DNA of 64,000 bases from contig NZ_LR733817.1 in the NCBI RefSeq assembly GCF_902506165.1, positions 5,983,583-6,047,582 of the forward strand, in the 5' to 3' direction. Positions 26,425 through 34,690 of the stretch are shown piece by piece. Source of the stretch: Bosea sp. 29B. Its GTDB lineage: Bacteria > Pseudomonadota > Alphaproteobacteria > Rhizobiales > Beijerinckiaceae. Under the pieces are notes generated by a model. It saw only the letters and a list, made by a program, of their open reading frames with translations. It searched no databases and had not been told where the DNA came from. Numbering within the stretch: position 1 is the first letter of the stretch; each line of letters starts with the position of its first letter. A program made the translations under genes and the position numbers.

Positions 26425-27363
26425 TTAGCGATCGGCCTGCACCATCGGCTGATCGGGGCGGGTTACGGCGACGCCATCCCAGGCCGGATGGCCGGCCGGG
26501 TCCTGCGCCCAGAAGGCGATGTCGTCGAACAGGATCGTCTGGCTGACCTCGGGCAGCGCGTCGCGATAGATGCCGAAGCGCGGCTGCGTGTCGATGAAGG
26601 GCTTGCCGTCCTTCATCGTGCCATAGCGCGGATAGCCGAGCACGCCGCGGAACTCCGGGCAGGCGCGCCCGTCGAGCCAGAGCCTGAGGCGGCTCTCGCC
26701 AGCCTGCTGGCTCGGCCGGATCATGACGTTGACGCGGTGCCAGCGATCCGGCTCGATGTGCCAGTCGCCGCAGAACTGCGCCTGGCCGAGACTGTCGCCG
26801 CAGCTGTCCGTGCCCGCTGTCTTGGCCCGGAACACGGGCTTGCCATTGTCCGAATCGACCTCGAGTTTGAACAACGGGTTGGCGGCGTCGCAGATTTCTT
26901 CGCCGCCCCTGCCCTTTTCGTAGCGCAGGTCGATGTTCTGCTTGATCTGCTGGATCACCGTGCGGTTGCGCCGCGGTGCCCACGGGCTCTCAACCCGGAA
27001 GCGGAAGCTGTACCAGCTCGTCGCGTCGAAGCGGATCAGCTCCGCCGTCGTCTGGACCTCAGATCGCTCGGTCGGCGTCGAGCCGGGATTGGGATCGTAG
27101 GCGTCGCCGGGCTTCACCGTGATCGCGAGCGCGGGCCTCTCCTGCCCAGCGCGTTCGCCGTCGACGCAGCGGATGCGATCGGCCCGCACCGCCTTGTCGA
27201 GCTGGCCGGAAATCTTCCAGTCCTTGGAGCTCAAGCAGTTCGTCGCGAAGCTCGTCTGGAAGGCGGGTGCCGGCGCCTCGGCCTGACCGGGACTGCAGGT
27301 GAGAATCGCTCCGCAGAAAAACGCCGCAGCTGCGTTGCTGCGGCGTGTCACGCCCCTCGTCAT
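26425..27363 (-). CDS. Secreted polysaccharide lyase, heparin-lyase-I-like
   Basis: A 312-residue exported protein. The signal peptide runs to about residue 29 (AFFCGAILTCSPGQAEA). The ATG at 27363 has GAGGG upstream. The mature part looks like the jelly-roll family of heparin lyase I-like enzymes: RSEVQTTAELIRFDATSWYSFRFRVESPW, VIQQIKQNIDLRYEKGRG, and the C-terminal strands GKPFIDTQPRFGIYRDALPE and ILFDDIAFWAQ. Members of this family cleave uronic-acid polysaccharides by beta-elimination. Six cysteines may form disulfides. The substrate and activity are unproven. It is divergent from the DUF3060 gene, about 140 bases away. Confidence 0.72.
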   Translation of the reverse strand: MTRGVTRRSNAAAAFFCGAILTCSPGQAEAPAPAFQTSFATNCLSSKDWKISGQLDKAVRADRIRCVDGERAGQERPALAITVKPGDAYDPNPGSTPTERSEVQTTAELIRFDATSWYSFRFRVESPWAPRRNRTVIQQIKQNIDLRYEKGRGGEEICDAANPLFKLEVDSDNGKPVFRAKTAGTDSCGDSLGQAQFCGDWHIEPDRWHRVNVMIRPSQQAGESRLRLWLDGRACPEFRGVLGYPRYGTMKDGKPFIDTQPRFGIYRDALPEVSQTILFDDIAFWAQDPAGHPAWDGVAVTRPDQPMVQADR

Positions 27364-27504
27364 CGAGCCCTCGCCTGCCAGTGTCCGAGGCGAGCTTACC
27401 GGCCTGGTGACGAGGATCAATCGAATCCGATGCAGAGGCGTTCCGTATCGGCGCCATAGTCACCCGCAAGGATGAGCTTCCCAAAGCAAACCGGAGGGAC
27501 CACC

Positions 27505-28011
27505 TTGCGCCTGCCCCATCTGCTGCTCGCCACGACCGTCCTCGCGCCGGCACTCGCATGCGCCGACGAGATCAGCATCACCGGTGTCGGCCAGTCGCGC
27601 GACTTCACCTGCAATGGCGAGGATGTCGCCATCACCGGCCAAGGCCATACGGTTGAACTCAAGGGAAGCTGCGGCGCGATCGGTGTCCACGGCAGCGGCC
27701 ACAAGGTCAGCTTCGAGGATTCGACCTCGCTGGCCGTCAGCGGCGCGCAGAACAAGGCGAGCGGCGGCTCGACCGGCAACCTCACGGTCGAGACGGCCGA
27801 GAACACGGTCTCGACCAAGGTCCATGCCGGCGAGACCGCGGCCGAGATCGACATCTCCGGTGCCGATCACATGATCGAGCTGGAGCTGACCGGCCCGGCC
27901 AAGATCGAAGTCGGCGGTGCCAAGAACAACCTGAGCTGGACCGCGGGCGCCGAGGTCAAGGCGCCGAGCATCTCGACTTCCGGCGTCGAGAACCGCATCG
28001 TCAGGCGCTGA
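27505..28011 (+). CDS. DUF3060-type secreted beta-repeat protein
   Basis: A 168-residue protein with a signal peptide (LRLPHLLLATTVLAPALACA) and a mature part made of short beta repeats (ITGVGQSRDFTCNGEDVAITGQGHTVELKGSCGAIGVHGSGHK and onward), the DUF3060 pattern in which an ITGxGH motif recurs about every 20 residues. Two cysteines (TCNGED, GSCGAI) could pair. The TTG at 27505 is preceded by GGAGGG at good spacing; an ATG at 27472 would add 11 residues. Function is unknown; location is likely periplasmic. Confidence 0.75.
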   Translation: MRLPHLLLATTVLAPALACADEISITGVGQSRDFTCNGEDVAITGQGHTVELKGSCGAIGVHGSGHKVSFEDSTSLAVSGAQNKASGGSTGNLTVETAENTVSTKVHAGETAAEIDISGADHMIELELTGPAKIEVGGAKNNLSWTAGAEVKAPSISTSGVENRIVRR

Positions 28012-28041
28012 CGGCGGTCCTCGATCGCGTCACGGCTCACG

Positions 28042-28353
28042 TCAGTTGCAGACGCGAACCGGACGGTAGCCGGCGAAATCGCCCCAGTCGTCATAGACCG
28101 CCTGGCGCTCGCGCCAGCAGCGCCGGCGCACCACGACCGGCTCGTCGTCATCGACATAGACCGGAGCGGCATAGGCCCGGCTGCCGGCGCCAGCGGCAAG
28201 GGCTCCGCCGAGGATCGCGCCAGCGGCGAGCCCGCCGAAGATCGCCGCCTTGCGGCCATCGCGCGCTTCGGCCACCGTCGGGGCCGCAACCAGAGTGGTG
28301 GCTGCCATACAGCCCGCGATCAAGAGACCGCAGATCGATTTTACGTCACGCAT
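28042..28353 (-). CDS. Small secreted protein of unknown function
   Basis: A 103-residue protein with a signal peptide (CGLLIAGCMAATTLVAAPTVAEA) followed by a Gly/Ala-rich segment (IFGGLAAGAILGGALAAGAGS) that could insert in a membrane, and a basic tail ending in two cysteines (RRRCWRERQ, VRVCN). Small Gly-zipper proteins of this type are common in Hyphomicrobiales and lack a known role. It stands alone on the minus strand. Confidence 0.7.
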   Translation of the reverse strand: MRDVKSICGLLIAGCMAATTLVAAPTVAEARDGRKAAIFGGLAAGAILGGALAAGAGSRAYAAPVYVDDDEPVVVRRRCWRERQAVYDDWGDFAGYRPVRVCN

Positions 28354-28473
28354 GCAAGCGTCTCCGTCCTAGAAAGGTGCGCCCCGCTTCACCCAAGAAT
28401 AGGTCACGAATACGGCGGCCACCTTTACAAAGCCTTCACCAACCCATTGCCTGCTTCGGCGCGGCCATGACGC

Positions 28474-29190
28474 TCAATCGCTCGTACTGCTCTCCCAGGT
28501 CGCGTGGGTCACGCCAGCTAGGCGCTCGATTCGTTCGACGACGGCGTCGAGCTCCTTGCGCTCGACCGCCGTGCTGATCAGCGTCGCGACGATCTCGATC
28601 GCCTCCTCGCCGCGCTCGACGGTCTTGACGTCGCCGACCGGATAGCTCGCCTGCTCGAGCAGCTCGACCATCGTCTCGCGCACCGAGGGCAGTGCCTCCG
28701 GATTGGTGGTGACGACGACCTCATAGGTCGCCTCCGAGGCCTTCTCGTTGATCGGGATGCGGTTGATCGCGTTGACCAGCGGCCGCAGCAAGGTGTTGCC
28801 GGCGATGACGAAGACCGTGACCAGCGCCCCCTCCGCCACCATGTCGGCGCCGGTGCAGGCGCCGACCGCGGCCGCGCACCAGAGCGTCGCCGCCGTATTG
28901 AGGCCGCGGACGTTCATTCCCTCCTTCATGATCACGCCGGCGCCCAGGAAGCCGATGCCGGAGACGACATAGGAGATGACCCGGACGGCCTCGCCCGAGC
29001 CGGCGATGCGCATGGCGAGATCGACAAAGGCGGCGGCGCCGACCGCGACCAGCACGGTGGTGCGCAGGCCCGCCGTGCGCTGCCGGTACTGCCGCTCGGC
29101 CCCGATCAGCGCGCCAAGCACGAAGGCGGCGAGCAGGCTGACGACCGAATCGAAGAAGGGATAGAGCTCGAAGGTCTGGATGAAGCGCAT
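28474..29190 (-). CDS. MgtC/SapB family membrane protein
   Basis: A 238-residue protein. The N-terminal domain has about five membrane helices and the family signature VLGALIGAERQYRQRTAGLRTTVLVAVGAAAF with GIGFLGAGVIMKEG and VRGLNTAATLWCAAAVG. The C-terminal soluble region (about 155-238) is an ACT-like domain (ATYEVVVTTNPEAL, VERKELDAVVERIERLAGV). MgtC proteins support growth at low magnesium and in host cells. No M-box-like leader was recognised upstream. Single gene. Confidence 0.9.
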   Translation of the reverse strand: MRFIQTFELYPFFDSVVSLLAAFVLGALIGAERQYRQRTAGLRTTVLVAVGAAAFVDLAMRIAGSGEAVRVISYVVSGIGFLGAGVIMKEGMNVRGLNTAATLWCAAAVGACTGADMVAEGALVTVFVIAGNTLLRPLVNAINRIPINEKASEATYEVVVTTNPEALPSVRETMVELLEQASYPVGDVKTVERGEEAIEIVATLISTAVERKELDAVVERIERLAGVTHATWESSTSD

Positions 29191-29472
29191 GCGCCTGCCC
29201 CCGGTGACGGCGGCGCGCTTCCGACCGCCGCAACCCGGCCGCCTATAACGGGCAGGATGTGACGGTTCAATGAAGGGGATCCGATCTGGCCGGCAGGCGC
29301 GACCCCTTGCGCCTCGGGCATTGATTCAACCTCTCAGCCGAGCGTAGCAACACTCTGGCCCGATTCGCGAAATCGGCCCGCTGGATCGACGCCCCGCGCA
29401 CTCTGCCTGCGCGATGACGCTGCGTCGCGACTCAGGCTAGCATCCTTGTCCCGCCACAGGGATCATCCCACC

Positions 29473-29718
29473 ATGAAGACGCTCATCCTCGCTGCCCTCG
29501 CCATCGGCCTGTCGAGCGCCGCCTTCGCCCAGAGCCCGAGCTGCAGTTCTCAGGCCGCAGAGAAGAAGCTCGCCGGCGCGGCCAAGACCAGCTTCGTCAC
29601 CAAATGCGAGAAGGACGCCGGCGCGGCCTGCGACAAGCAGGCGGCCGACAAGAAGCTGGCCGGCGCCGCCAAGTCCAGCTTTACGACGAAATGCGTCAAG
29701 GACGCGGTCGGAACCTGA
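29473..29718 (+). CDS. PsiF-repeat secreted small protein
   Basis: An 81-residue protein: a signal peptide (MKTLILAALAIGLSSAAFAQ) and two tandem copies of a 25-residue unit, CSSQAAEKKLAGAAKTSF.TKCEKD and CDKQAADKKLAGAAKSSF.TKCVKD, each with two cysteines. This is the PsiF repeat found in a phosphate-starvation-inducible protein of E. coli; its function is unknown. The ATG at 29473 is used since the GTG/ATG at 29446 adds residues before the signal peptide. No PHO box was recognised. Confidence 0.85.
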   Translation: MKTLILAALAIGLSSAAFAQSPSCSSQAAEKKLAGAAKTSFVTKCEKDAGAACDKQAADKKLAGAAKSSFTTKCVKDAVGT

Positions 29719-29764
29719 GAAACGCGAGCGGTCGCCGCCCCCATCCCGAGGGGCCGAGCAACCG

Positions 29765-29792
29765 AAAAAGGGCGGCCCAGCCGGACCGCCCT
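29765..29792 (-). terminator. Rho-independent terminator of the Spy-like gene
   Basis: A 7-pair stem AGGGCGG (29769-29775)/CCGCCCT (29786-29792) with a T run on the minus strand (complement of AAAAA at 29765-29769), 24 bases beyond the stop codon at 29817. It also lies downstream of the converging PsiF gene. Confidence 0.75.
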
Positions 29793-29816
29793 CTATCTCT
29801 TCCAGAATCTTGAAAA

Positions 29817-30473
29817 TCAGCCGCGATCGTCGTCGTCATGGCCGCGGTCGCGCCAGCGGCGCGGGCCACGGTCGTCGTCGCGATCACGGTCGCCGTCGCG
29901 GCCGTGCCAGCTACGCCCGCGCATTTCATGCATGCGCTCACGCCCCTCCGACATGGCCTGGCGCACGGCCCGGCGCGCCACGGTCTTCTGCTCATCCGAG
30001 AGCGTCGACCAGAGCGGGCGCACGGTCTCCGCCATCTCCTTGCTGCGGGCCGCGCGCTCGCCCTGGCGGTTCGCCATCATGTCGAGGCGCTCCATGATGT
30101 CGGCGTCGCGGAAGGTCTCACGCTGATCGCGCATCTTGGCGAAGCGCTCGCGGCGCTGCTCGGCATTGCGCTTGATCAGCGCCTCCAGCTTCTCGAAGGC
30201 CGGCACCTGCTCGGGCTTGAGCTTGAGGTCTGTGCGCAGCTGGGCGAGGCGCTCATTCATCCGGGCGGTCGCCTGCTCGGCACGGCGCTGGCGCCATTCC
30301 TCGCGCCGATCGGTACGGTCGCCGCGATCCGCACGATCGCCGCGCGACTCGCTCTGCTGCTGCCCCGGCGGATTGCTGCCCGGAGCGGGCGGGATCGGCT
30401 GCGGCTGTGCGATCGCCAGGGTCGCAGCGACAGCCGCAGCGCTGGAGGCGACGATGAGGGCGATACGTTTCAT
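29817..30473 (-). CDS. Spy/CpxP-like periplasmic protein (LTXXQ motif family)
   Basis: A 218-residue periplasmic protein. Signal peptide: MKRIALIVASSAAAVAATLAIAQ. A Pro/Gln and Arg/Asp-rich linker (about 25-60) leads to a helical domain with two LTXXQ-like motifs, DLKLKPEQVPAFEKL and TLSDEQKTVARRAV, as in the Spy and CpxP chaperones and metal-responsive relatives. The tail is extremely rich in Arg, Asp and Gly (GRDGDRDRDDDRGPRRW), which may be disordered or bind metal. The ATG at 30473 starts the signal peptide; the longer frame has none. Confidence 0.8.
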   Translation of the reverse strand: MKRIALIVASSAAAVAATLAIAQPQPIPPAPGSNPPGQQQSESRGDRADRGDRTDRREEWRQRRAEQATARMNERLAQLRTDLKLKPEQVPAFEKLEALIKRNAEQRRERFAKMRDQRETFRDADIMERLDMMANRQGERAARSKEMAETVRPLWSTLSDEQKTVARRAVRQAMSEGRERMHEMRGRSWHGRDGDRDRDDDRGPRRWRDRGHDDDDRG

Positions 30474-30715
30474 GCGAGGTCTCCGGATTGTGGTCTCTAC
30501 AACAACGGGTCGCTTTGCGGGTCTCGAAGCCGGGTCGCGATCTCGCCACGATGCCTCGGACGGCCTGACCCGGCCATGGCGCACGCATGACAAGATCGTA
30601 ATGTCGGCACGACGCACCGGCGAGCGGTAAGTTCCATCAGGGTCGCCGTGCTACGCCGAATCGGCGCAGCATGCCGGCAATGATCAACGCGCCGAATCCG
30701 CAACGAGCTTCAGCC

Positions 30716-31714
30716 ATGCGCAATCTCATCACCGATGTTCGTGGCGTTCTCGTGGGCAATGCCGAGGATTCCATTGCCGCGACCGGCGTGACGGTCGCCC
30801 TGTTCGAGCGGCCCAGCATCGCCTCCGTCGCCGTCCTCGGCGGCGCGCCGGGCACGCGCGACACCGCGCTGCTCGAACCCGGCATGACGGTCGAGCATGT
30901 CGACGGCATCGTCCTCTCCGGCGGCTCGATCTGGGGCCTCTCCGCAGCCGACGGCGCCCTGAGCTGGCTGGCGCGGCAAGGACGAGGCTTCCCGATCGCC
31001 GGATATCGGGTGCCGATTGTGCCGCAGGCGATCCTGTTCGACCTCGCCAATGGCGGCGACAAGCCCTTCGCCCGTGGCGAGGGCGAGGCCCCCTATCGCG
31101 CGCTCGCTGAGACCGCGAGCGCCGCCGCGGCGGTCGAGTTCACCCTCGGCAGCGTCGGCGCAGGCTTCGGCGCGACCACGGCCAATCTCAAGGGCGGCCT
31201 CGGCTCGGCGAGCGCGAGGGCCGCGACTGGCCAGGTCGTCGGCGCGCTGGTCGCCGTCAACGCCGTCGGCACGGCGACGATCGGCGACAGCCCGCATTTC
31301 TGGGCTGCCCCTTACGAGCAAGGCGCCGAATTCGGCGGCCGCGGCTGGCCGGCGACGCTCGCGCCCGATGATCTGACCTTGCGCTTCAAGGGCGGGCCCG
31401 GCGCCAACACCACCATCGCCTTGGTCGCGACCGATGCGGTCCTGACCAAGGCGCAGGCCAAGCGCCTGGCGCTCTGCGCCCATGACGGGCTGGCGCGAGC
31501 GCTCCGGCCTGTCCACGCCCCGCTCGATGGCGACGTCGTTTTCGCCGCCGCGACCGGCCATAGCGGCGCTCCATCCGACGCCTATGCCCTGACCGAGCTT
31601 TGCGCCACCGCCGCCGACGTGCTGGCGCGCGCCGTGGCTCGGGCGGTATATTGCGCCAGCGCCCTGCCCTTTGCCGGCGCCAAGCCGGCCTGGCGCGACA
31701 GGTTCGGCGCATAG
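30716..31714 (+). CDS. P1 family peptidase (DmpA/BapA-like, MEROPS S58)
   Basis: A 332-residue N-terminal-nucleophile hydrolase. The start MRNLITDVRGVLVGNAED matches the family N-terminus; an ATG at 30671 is possible. Motifs: VLGGAPGTRDTALLEPG, GIVLSGGSIWGLSAADG, SVGAGFGATTANLKGGLGSAS and the self-cleavage site GANTTIALVATDAVL, where Thr232 or Thr233 would be the nucleophile exposed by autoproteolysis (Ser in DmpA). Members are aminopeptidases for D-amino-acid amides, beta-peptides or nylon-like oligomers. No signal peptide, so cytoplasmic. Confidence 0.88.
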   Translation: MRNLITDVRGVLVGNAEDSIAATGVTVALFERPSIASVAVLGGAPGTRDTALLEPGMTVEHVDGIVLSGGSIWGLSAADGALSWLARQGRGFPIAGYRVPIVPQAILFDLANGGDKPFARGEGEAPYRALAETASAAAAVEFTLGSVGAGFGATTANLKGGLGSASARAATGQVVGALVAVNAVGTATIGDSPHFWAAPYEQGAEFGGRGWPATLAPDDLTLRFKGGPGANTTIALVATDAVLTKAQAKRLALCAHDGLARALRPVHAPLDGDVVFAAATGHSGAPSDAYALTELCATAADVLARAVARAVYCASALPFAGAKPAWRDRFGA

Positions 31715-31741
31715 ACGACAGCACAGCGAGGGAGCGAACCG

Positions 31742-32107
31742 ATGGCCACCGTCCGCTATTTCGTGGTCGACGTCGACGAGGCGGCAAGGTTCTATGTCGA
31801 TAGGCTCGACTTTGCCCTGAAACAGCAATTCGGGCCGGCCATGGCGATCCTCGAGCGCGGCGACCTGACGCTCTGGCTCGCCGGTCCCGGCGCCTCCGCT
31901 TCGCGGGCGATGCCGGACGGAGGCAAGCCGATCCCCGGCGGTTGGAACCGCTTCGTCATCGAGGTCGAGAATCTGGCGGAGTTCGTCGACAATTTGCGCC
32001 GAAAGAGCGTGCCCTTCCGCAACGAGATCGTGACCGGGCCGGGAGGCAAGCAGATCCTGTGCGAGGACCCCTCGGGCAATGTGGTGGAATTGTTCGAGCC
32101 GGGCTGA
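31742..32107 (+). CDS. VOC-fold protein
   Basis: A 121-residue single-domain vicinal-oxygen-chelate protein: TVRYFVVDVDEAARFYVDRLDF at the start, WNRFVIEVENLAEFVDNLRR in the middle and CEDPSGNVVELFEP at the end, with Glu as a probable metal ligand. The usual first-strand His is missing (RYFVVDV), so it may bind ligand without metal. It begins 27 bases after the P1 peptidase gene and 39 bases before the ATP12 gene. Confidence 0.85.
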   Translation: MATVRYFVVDVDEAARFYVDRLDFALKQQFGPAMAILERGDLTLWLAGPGASASRAMPDGGKPIPGGWNRFVIEVENLAEFVDNLRRKSVPFRNEIVTGPGGKQILCEDPSGNVVELFEPG

Positions 32108-32146
32108 CGGCGACAAGCGTCCGCCGGCTGTGCTAGAGCGCGGCCC

Positions 32147-32935
32147 ATGTCGACCGATGACTTCCTCGCCCGCTTCGGCGCCGCCGGCCAGCGCCAGCCC
32201 GATCCCGTCGCCGCCGCCCAGCAGGCGATGCGCAACCCGTTGCCCAAGCGCTTCTACGAGAAGGCGGGCGTGCTCGAACGCGACGGCCTGCTTCATGTCG
32301 CGCTCGACGGCCGCACCGCCCGCACCCCGGCCCGCAAACCGCTCGCCGTCGCGTCGCGCACCGTCGCCGAGGCGCTGGCAGCAGAATGGGAGGCTCAGAC
32401 CGGTGAGATCGATCCAGCCCGCATGCCGCTGACCCGGCTGGTCAATTCGGCGCTCGACGGCGTTGCCGACCAGCATGAGGCTGTGCGCGCCGAGATCGTC
32501 CGCTATGCCGGCAGCGATGCGCTCTGCTATCGCGCCGGCGAGCCCGAAGCGCTGGTCGAGCGGCAGGACCAGGTCTGGAATCCGCTGATCGCGGCGCTCG
32601 AAGAGCAGATTGGCGGCCGCTTCGTCATGGCGCAGGGCGTCGTCTTCGCGCAGCAGCCGCAAGCGGTGCTCGACGCTGTCGCCAAACGCGTCGCGATGAT
32701 CCCCTCCCCGGTCGCGCTCGCCGGCACCCACAACGTCATGACCCTGACAGGCTCGACCATCCTGATGCTGGCGCTGGCCGAGGGTCTGATCGACGCCGAA
32801 GCGGCCTGGGCCGCCGCCCATCTCGACGAGGACTACCAGATCGAGATCTGGGGCCAGGACGAGGAAGCAGCTGAGCGCCGCGCCATCCGCCGCAAGGAAT
32901 ATGACGCCGCGGTGCTGCTGCTGACGAAAGGCTAG
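32147..32935 (+). CDS. ATP12-family F1-ATPase assembly chaperone
   Basis: A 262-residue chaperone that in mitochondria and alphaproteobacteria binds the F1 alpha subunit during ATP synthase assembly. Motifs: LPKRFYEKAGVLERDGLLHVALDGRTARTPARKPLAV, AAEWEAQTGEIDPARMPLTRLVNSALDGV, RYAGSDALCYRAGEPEALVERQDQVWNPL and AWAAAHLDEDYQIEIWGQDEEAAERRA at the end. The gene is restricted mainly to alphaproteobacteria and eukaryotes, which supports the host assignment. A DUF1801 gene follows after 4 bases. Confidence 0.93.
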   Translation: MSTDDFLARFGAAGQRQPDPVAAAQQAMRNPLPKRFYEKAGVLERDGLLHVALDGRTARTPARKPLAVASRTVAEALAAEWEAQTGEIDPARMPLTRLVNSALDGVADQHEAVRAEIVRYAGSDALCYRAGEPEALVERQDQVWNPLIAALEEQIGGRFVMAQGVVFAQQPQAVLDAVAKRVAMIPSPVALAGTHNVMTLTGSTILMLALAEGLIDAEAAWAAAHLDEDYQIEIWGQDEEAAERRAIRRKEYDAAVLLLTKG

Positions 32936-32939
32936 AGGA

Positions 32940-33329
32940 ATGGTCCCGGGTGCGCCCAAGGCCGACAACCCGGAAGACTACGTCGCCCAGCTCGATGGCT
33001 GGCGGCTGGCGACAGTCGAGGCCCTGCGCGCCGCGGTGAAGGCCGCCGCCCCGCTCGACGAGCGGATCAAGTGGACCCATCTGGTCTATTTTTCGAACGG
33101 GCCGGTGCTGCTGATCCGGGCCGAGGCCGAACGCGTGCTGTTCGGCTTCTGGCGCGGCAAGCGGCTGCGCGGGATCGAGCCGCGGTTGAAGCCGGGCGGC
33201 AAGTTCGAGCTCGCCACCATGGTTCTGCGCGAGGGCGATGCGGTCGATGCCGCCGTCGCAAGCGAGTTGGTACGTGCCGCCGTCGCGCTCAACCGCGAGA
33301 TTGGCGACCCGAGCAAGCCGAGCACCTGA
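32940..33329 (+). CDS. DUF1801-domain protein
   Basis: A 129-residue protein of the YdhG/DUF1801 fold: NPEDYVAQLDGWRLATVEALRAAVKAAAPLDERIKWTHLVYFSNGPVLLI, where KW..LVYF matches the usual W-G-x-P-x-F/Y region. The fold resembles frataxin-like CyaY; function is unknown. It starts 4 bases after the ATP12 stop with GAGGA upstream, so it is probably cotranslated. Its end abuts the convergent clpP gene directly, without an intergenic base. Confidence 0.82.
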   Translation: MVPGAPKADNPEDYVAQLDGWRLATVEALRAAVKAAAPLDERIKWTHLVYFSNGPVLLIRAEAERVLFGFWRGKRLRGIEPRLKPGGKFELATMVLREGDAVDAAVASELVRAAVALNREIGDPSKPST

Positions 33330-33935
33330 TCAGGCCTCTACCGGCGCCTCGGTCAGCACGCGATCGATCAGACCCCACTCCTTGCCTTCCTCGGCGGTCA
33401 TGAAGCAGTCGCGATCGAGCGTGCGCTCGACCTCCTCCTCGCTGCGCCCGCAATGCTCGGCATAGAGCCGGATCATCCGGCGCTTGGTCTTCTGGATCTC
33501 CTCGGCATGGATCAGGATGTCCGAGGCCTGCCCCTGCGCGCCGCCGAGCGGCTGGTGGACATGAAGGCTGGCATTGGGCAGCGCCGCGCGCTCGCCCGGC
33601 TCGCCCGCCATCAGGAGGAAGGAGCCCATCGAGCGGGCAGTTCCCATGCAGAGCGTATGCACCGGCGAGCGGATGTATTGCATCGTGTCGTAGATCGCGA
33701 GGCCGCTGGTGACGACGCCGCCCGGCGAGTTGATGTAGAAGTGCACCGGCCGTTTCGGGTTCTCGGCCTCCAGGAACAGCAATTGCGCGCAGACCAGCGC
33801 GGCGCTGGCGTCATTGACCTCGCCGTTCAGGAAGACGATCCGCTCGCGCAGCAGGCGCGAATAGATGTCGAAGGAGCGCTCCCCGCGCGTCGACTGTTCG
33901 ACGACCATAGGGACGAGCTGCATCGTGCCGTGCAT
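33330..33935 (-). CDS. clpP: ClpP protease subunit (secondary-type paralogue)
   Basis: A 201-residue serine protease subunit that forms tetradecameric barrels fed by Clp ATPases. The catalytic triad is visible: Ser102 in [14 protein letters not shown], His127 in [15 protein letters not shown] and Asp176 in LDRDCFM. The segment before Ser reads GTAR rather than the usual GQAA. No clpX, lon or tig lies nearby, unlike the housekeeping clpP locus, so this is probably an additional copy. It converges on the DUF1801 gene with no spacer and lies 51 bases downstream of the SRPBCC gene on the same strand. Confidence 0.92.
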   Translation of the reverse strand: MHGTMQLVPMVVEQSTRGERSFDIYSRLLRERIVFLNGEVNDASAALVCAQLLFLEAENPKRPVHFYINSPGGVVTSGLAIYDTMQYIRSPVHTLCMGTARSMGSFLLMAGEPGERAALPNASLHVHQPLGGAQGQASDILIHAEEIQKTKRRMIRLYAEHCGRSEEEVERTLDRDCFMTAEEGKEWGLIDRVLTEAPVEA

Positions 33936-33986
33936 CGACGACCTCCTCAGGTTTCGGATTGGTGATGGACTGGCTTGCGACCCGCG

Positions 33987-34328
33987 TCAGGCGGCGCGCA
34001 GCATCAGCGGCTGGTTGCTGTTGGCAGGCGCGGGCGGCTGGCTCAGCCTCGCATCGGTCAGGCTATGGATAATCCGTAGCTCGGTCCCGCCCTCGTTCGG
34101 CGCGAGCTGGAAGGTCACCACGCTTTCGAGGAAGGGCGGCTCTTCCTCTCTCAGTCGGTAGCGCACTTCCTCCCCCGGGACGGTGGAAAGCGCCTCGACT
34201 TCAGCCGGCAGCCAGCGCTCGCGGAAGGCCGGGATGCTGAGCGCCCGCCAGACCTTCTCGGGCGGCGCATCGAGCTGATACTCGAAGACCAGCTGCTTCG
34301 CCCGATCCTGAATGTCGCTCTCGCTCAT
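33987..34328 (-). CDS. SRPBCC-domain protein (AHSA1/START-like)
   Basis: A 113-residue ligand-binding-fold protein: KQLVFEYQLDAPPEKVWRALSIPAFRERWLPAE is the usual AHSA1 opening, and VTFQLAPNEGGTELRIIHSL the following strands. The family binds hydrophobic ligands or acts with Hsp90 in eukaryotes; bacterial members are often paired with an ArsR regulator. Here the start codon overlaps the stop of the ArsR gene (ATGA), confirming a two-gene unit. It is somewhat shorter than typical members (about 140-160 residues). Confidence 0.85.
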   Translation of the reverse strand: MSESDIQDRAKQLVFEYQLDAPPEKVWRALSIPAFRERWLPAEVEALSTVPGEEVRYRLREEEPPFLESVVTFQLAPNEGGTELRIIHSLTDARLSQPPAPANSNQPLMLRAA

Positions 34329-34636
34329 TGGTCCATGTCCCGCAGCAGATCCTTGAGGGCATCGATGCGCGCCGGCCAGTAGGCTCGGTATTTCGCCAGC
34401 CATTGCGCGATCAGGGCAAGCCCGTCCGGGTCGACCTCGTAATTGACGAAGCGCCCCTGCCGTTCCTCGCGCACCAGCCCGGCGGTCCGCAGCACAGCAA
34501 GATGCTGCGACATCGCCGGCTGGCTGATCGCCATGCCCTCGCGCAAGGCGCTGGCGTTCAGACCGCCGGAAGCGAGCTTCTCGAAGATCGCCCGGCGGGT
34601 CGGGTCGGCCAGTGCCCTGAAGATGTCCTGCTCCAT
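34325..34636 (-). CDS. ArsR-family transcriptional regulator
   Basis: A 103-residue winged-helix repressor: EQDIFRALADPTRRAIFEKLASGGLNASALREGMAISQPAMSQHLAVLRTAGLVREERQGRFVNYEVD. There are no cysteines, so it is not a thiol-coordinated metal sensor of the classical kind. Its partner is the overlapping SRPBCC gene, a very common pairing. The ATG at 34636 is directly preceded by an inverted repeat ATAAG-N6-CTTAT, a likely autoregulatory operator; an upstream start at 34657 would lie inside that repeat. Confidence 0.92.
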   Translation of the reverse strand: MEQDIFRALADPTRRAIFEKLASGGLNASALREGMAISQPAMSQHLAVLRTAGLVREERQGRFVNYEVDPDGLALIAQWLAKYRAYWPARIDALKDLLRDMDQ

Positions 34637-34645
34637 GGCCAATAC

Positions 34646-34661
34646 ATAAGCATACACTTAT
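34646..34661. promoter_or_regulatory. Inverted repeat ATAAG-N6-CTTAT, probable ArsR operator
   Basis: Perfect 5-base arms at 34646-34650 and 34657-34661, ending 10 bases before the ArsR start codon in an AT-rich patch. Spacing and position suit an ArsR-type dimer blocking transcription. Confidence 0.55.
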
Positions 34662-34690
34662 TTCATTCGCAAGCTGCCCCGAACCTCCCG

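Noticed and set aside
30710..32968. Minus-strand open frame of about 750 codons opposite the P1 peptidase, VOC and ATP12 genes
   Set aside because: The translation is Arg/Gly/Asp-rich low-complexity sequence without domains, the usual antisense shadow of GC-rich genes; the plus-strand genes have clear family motifs.
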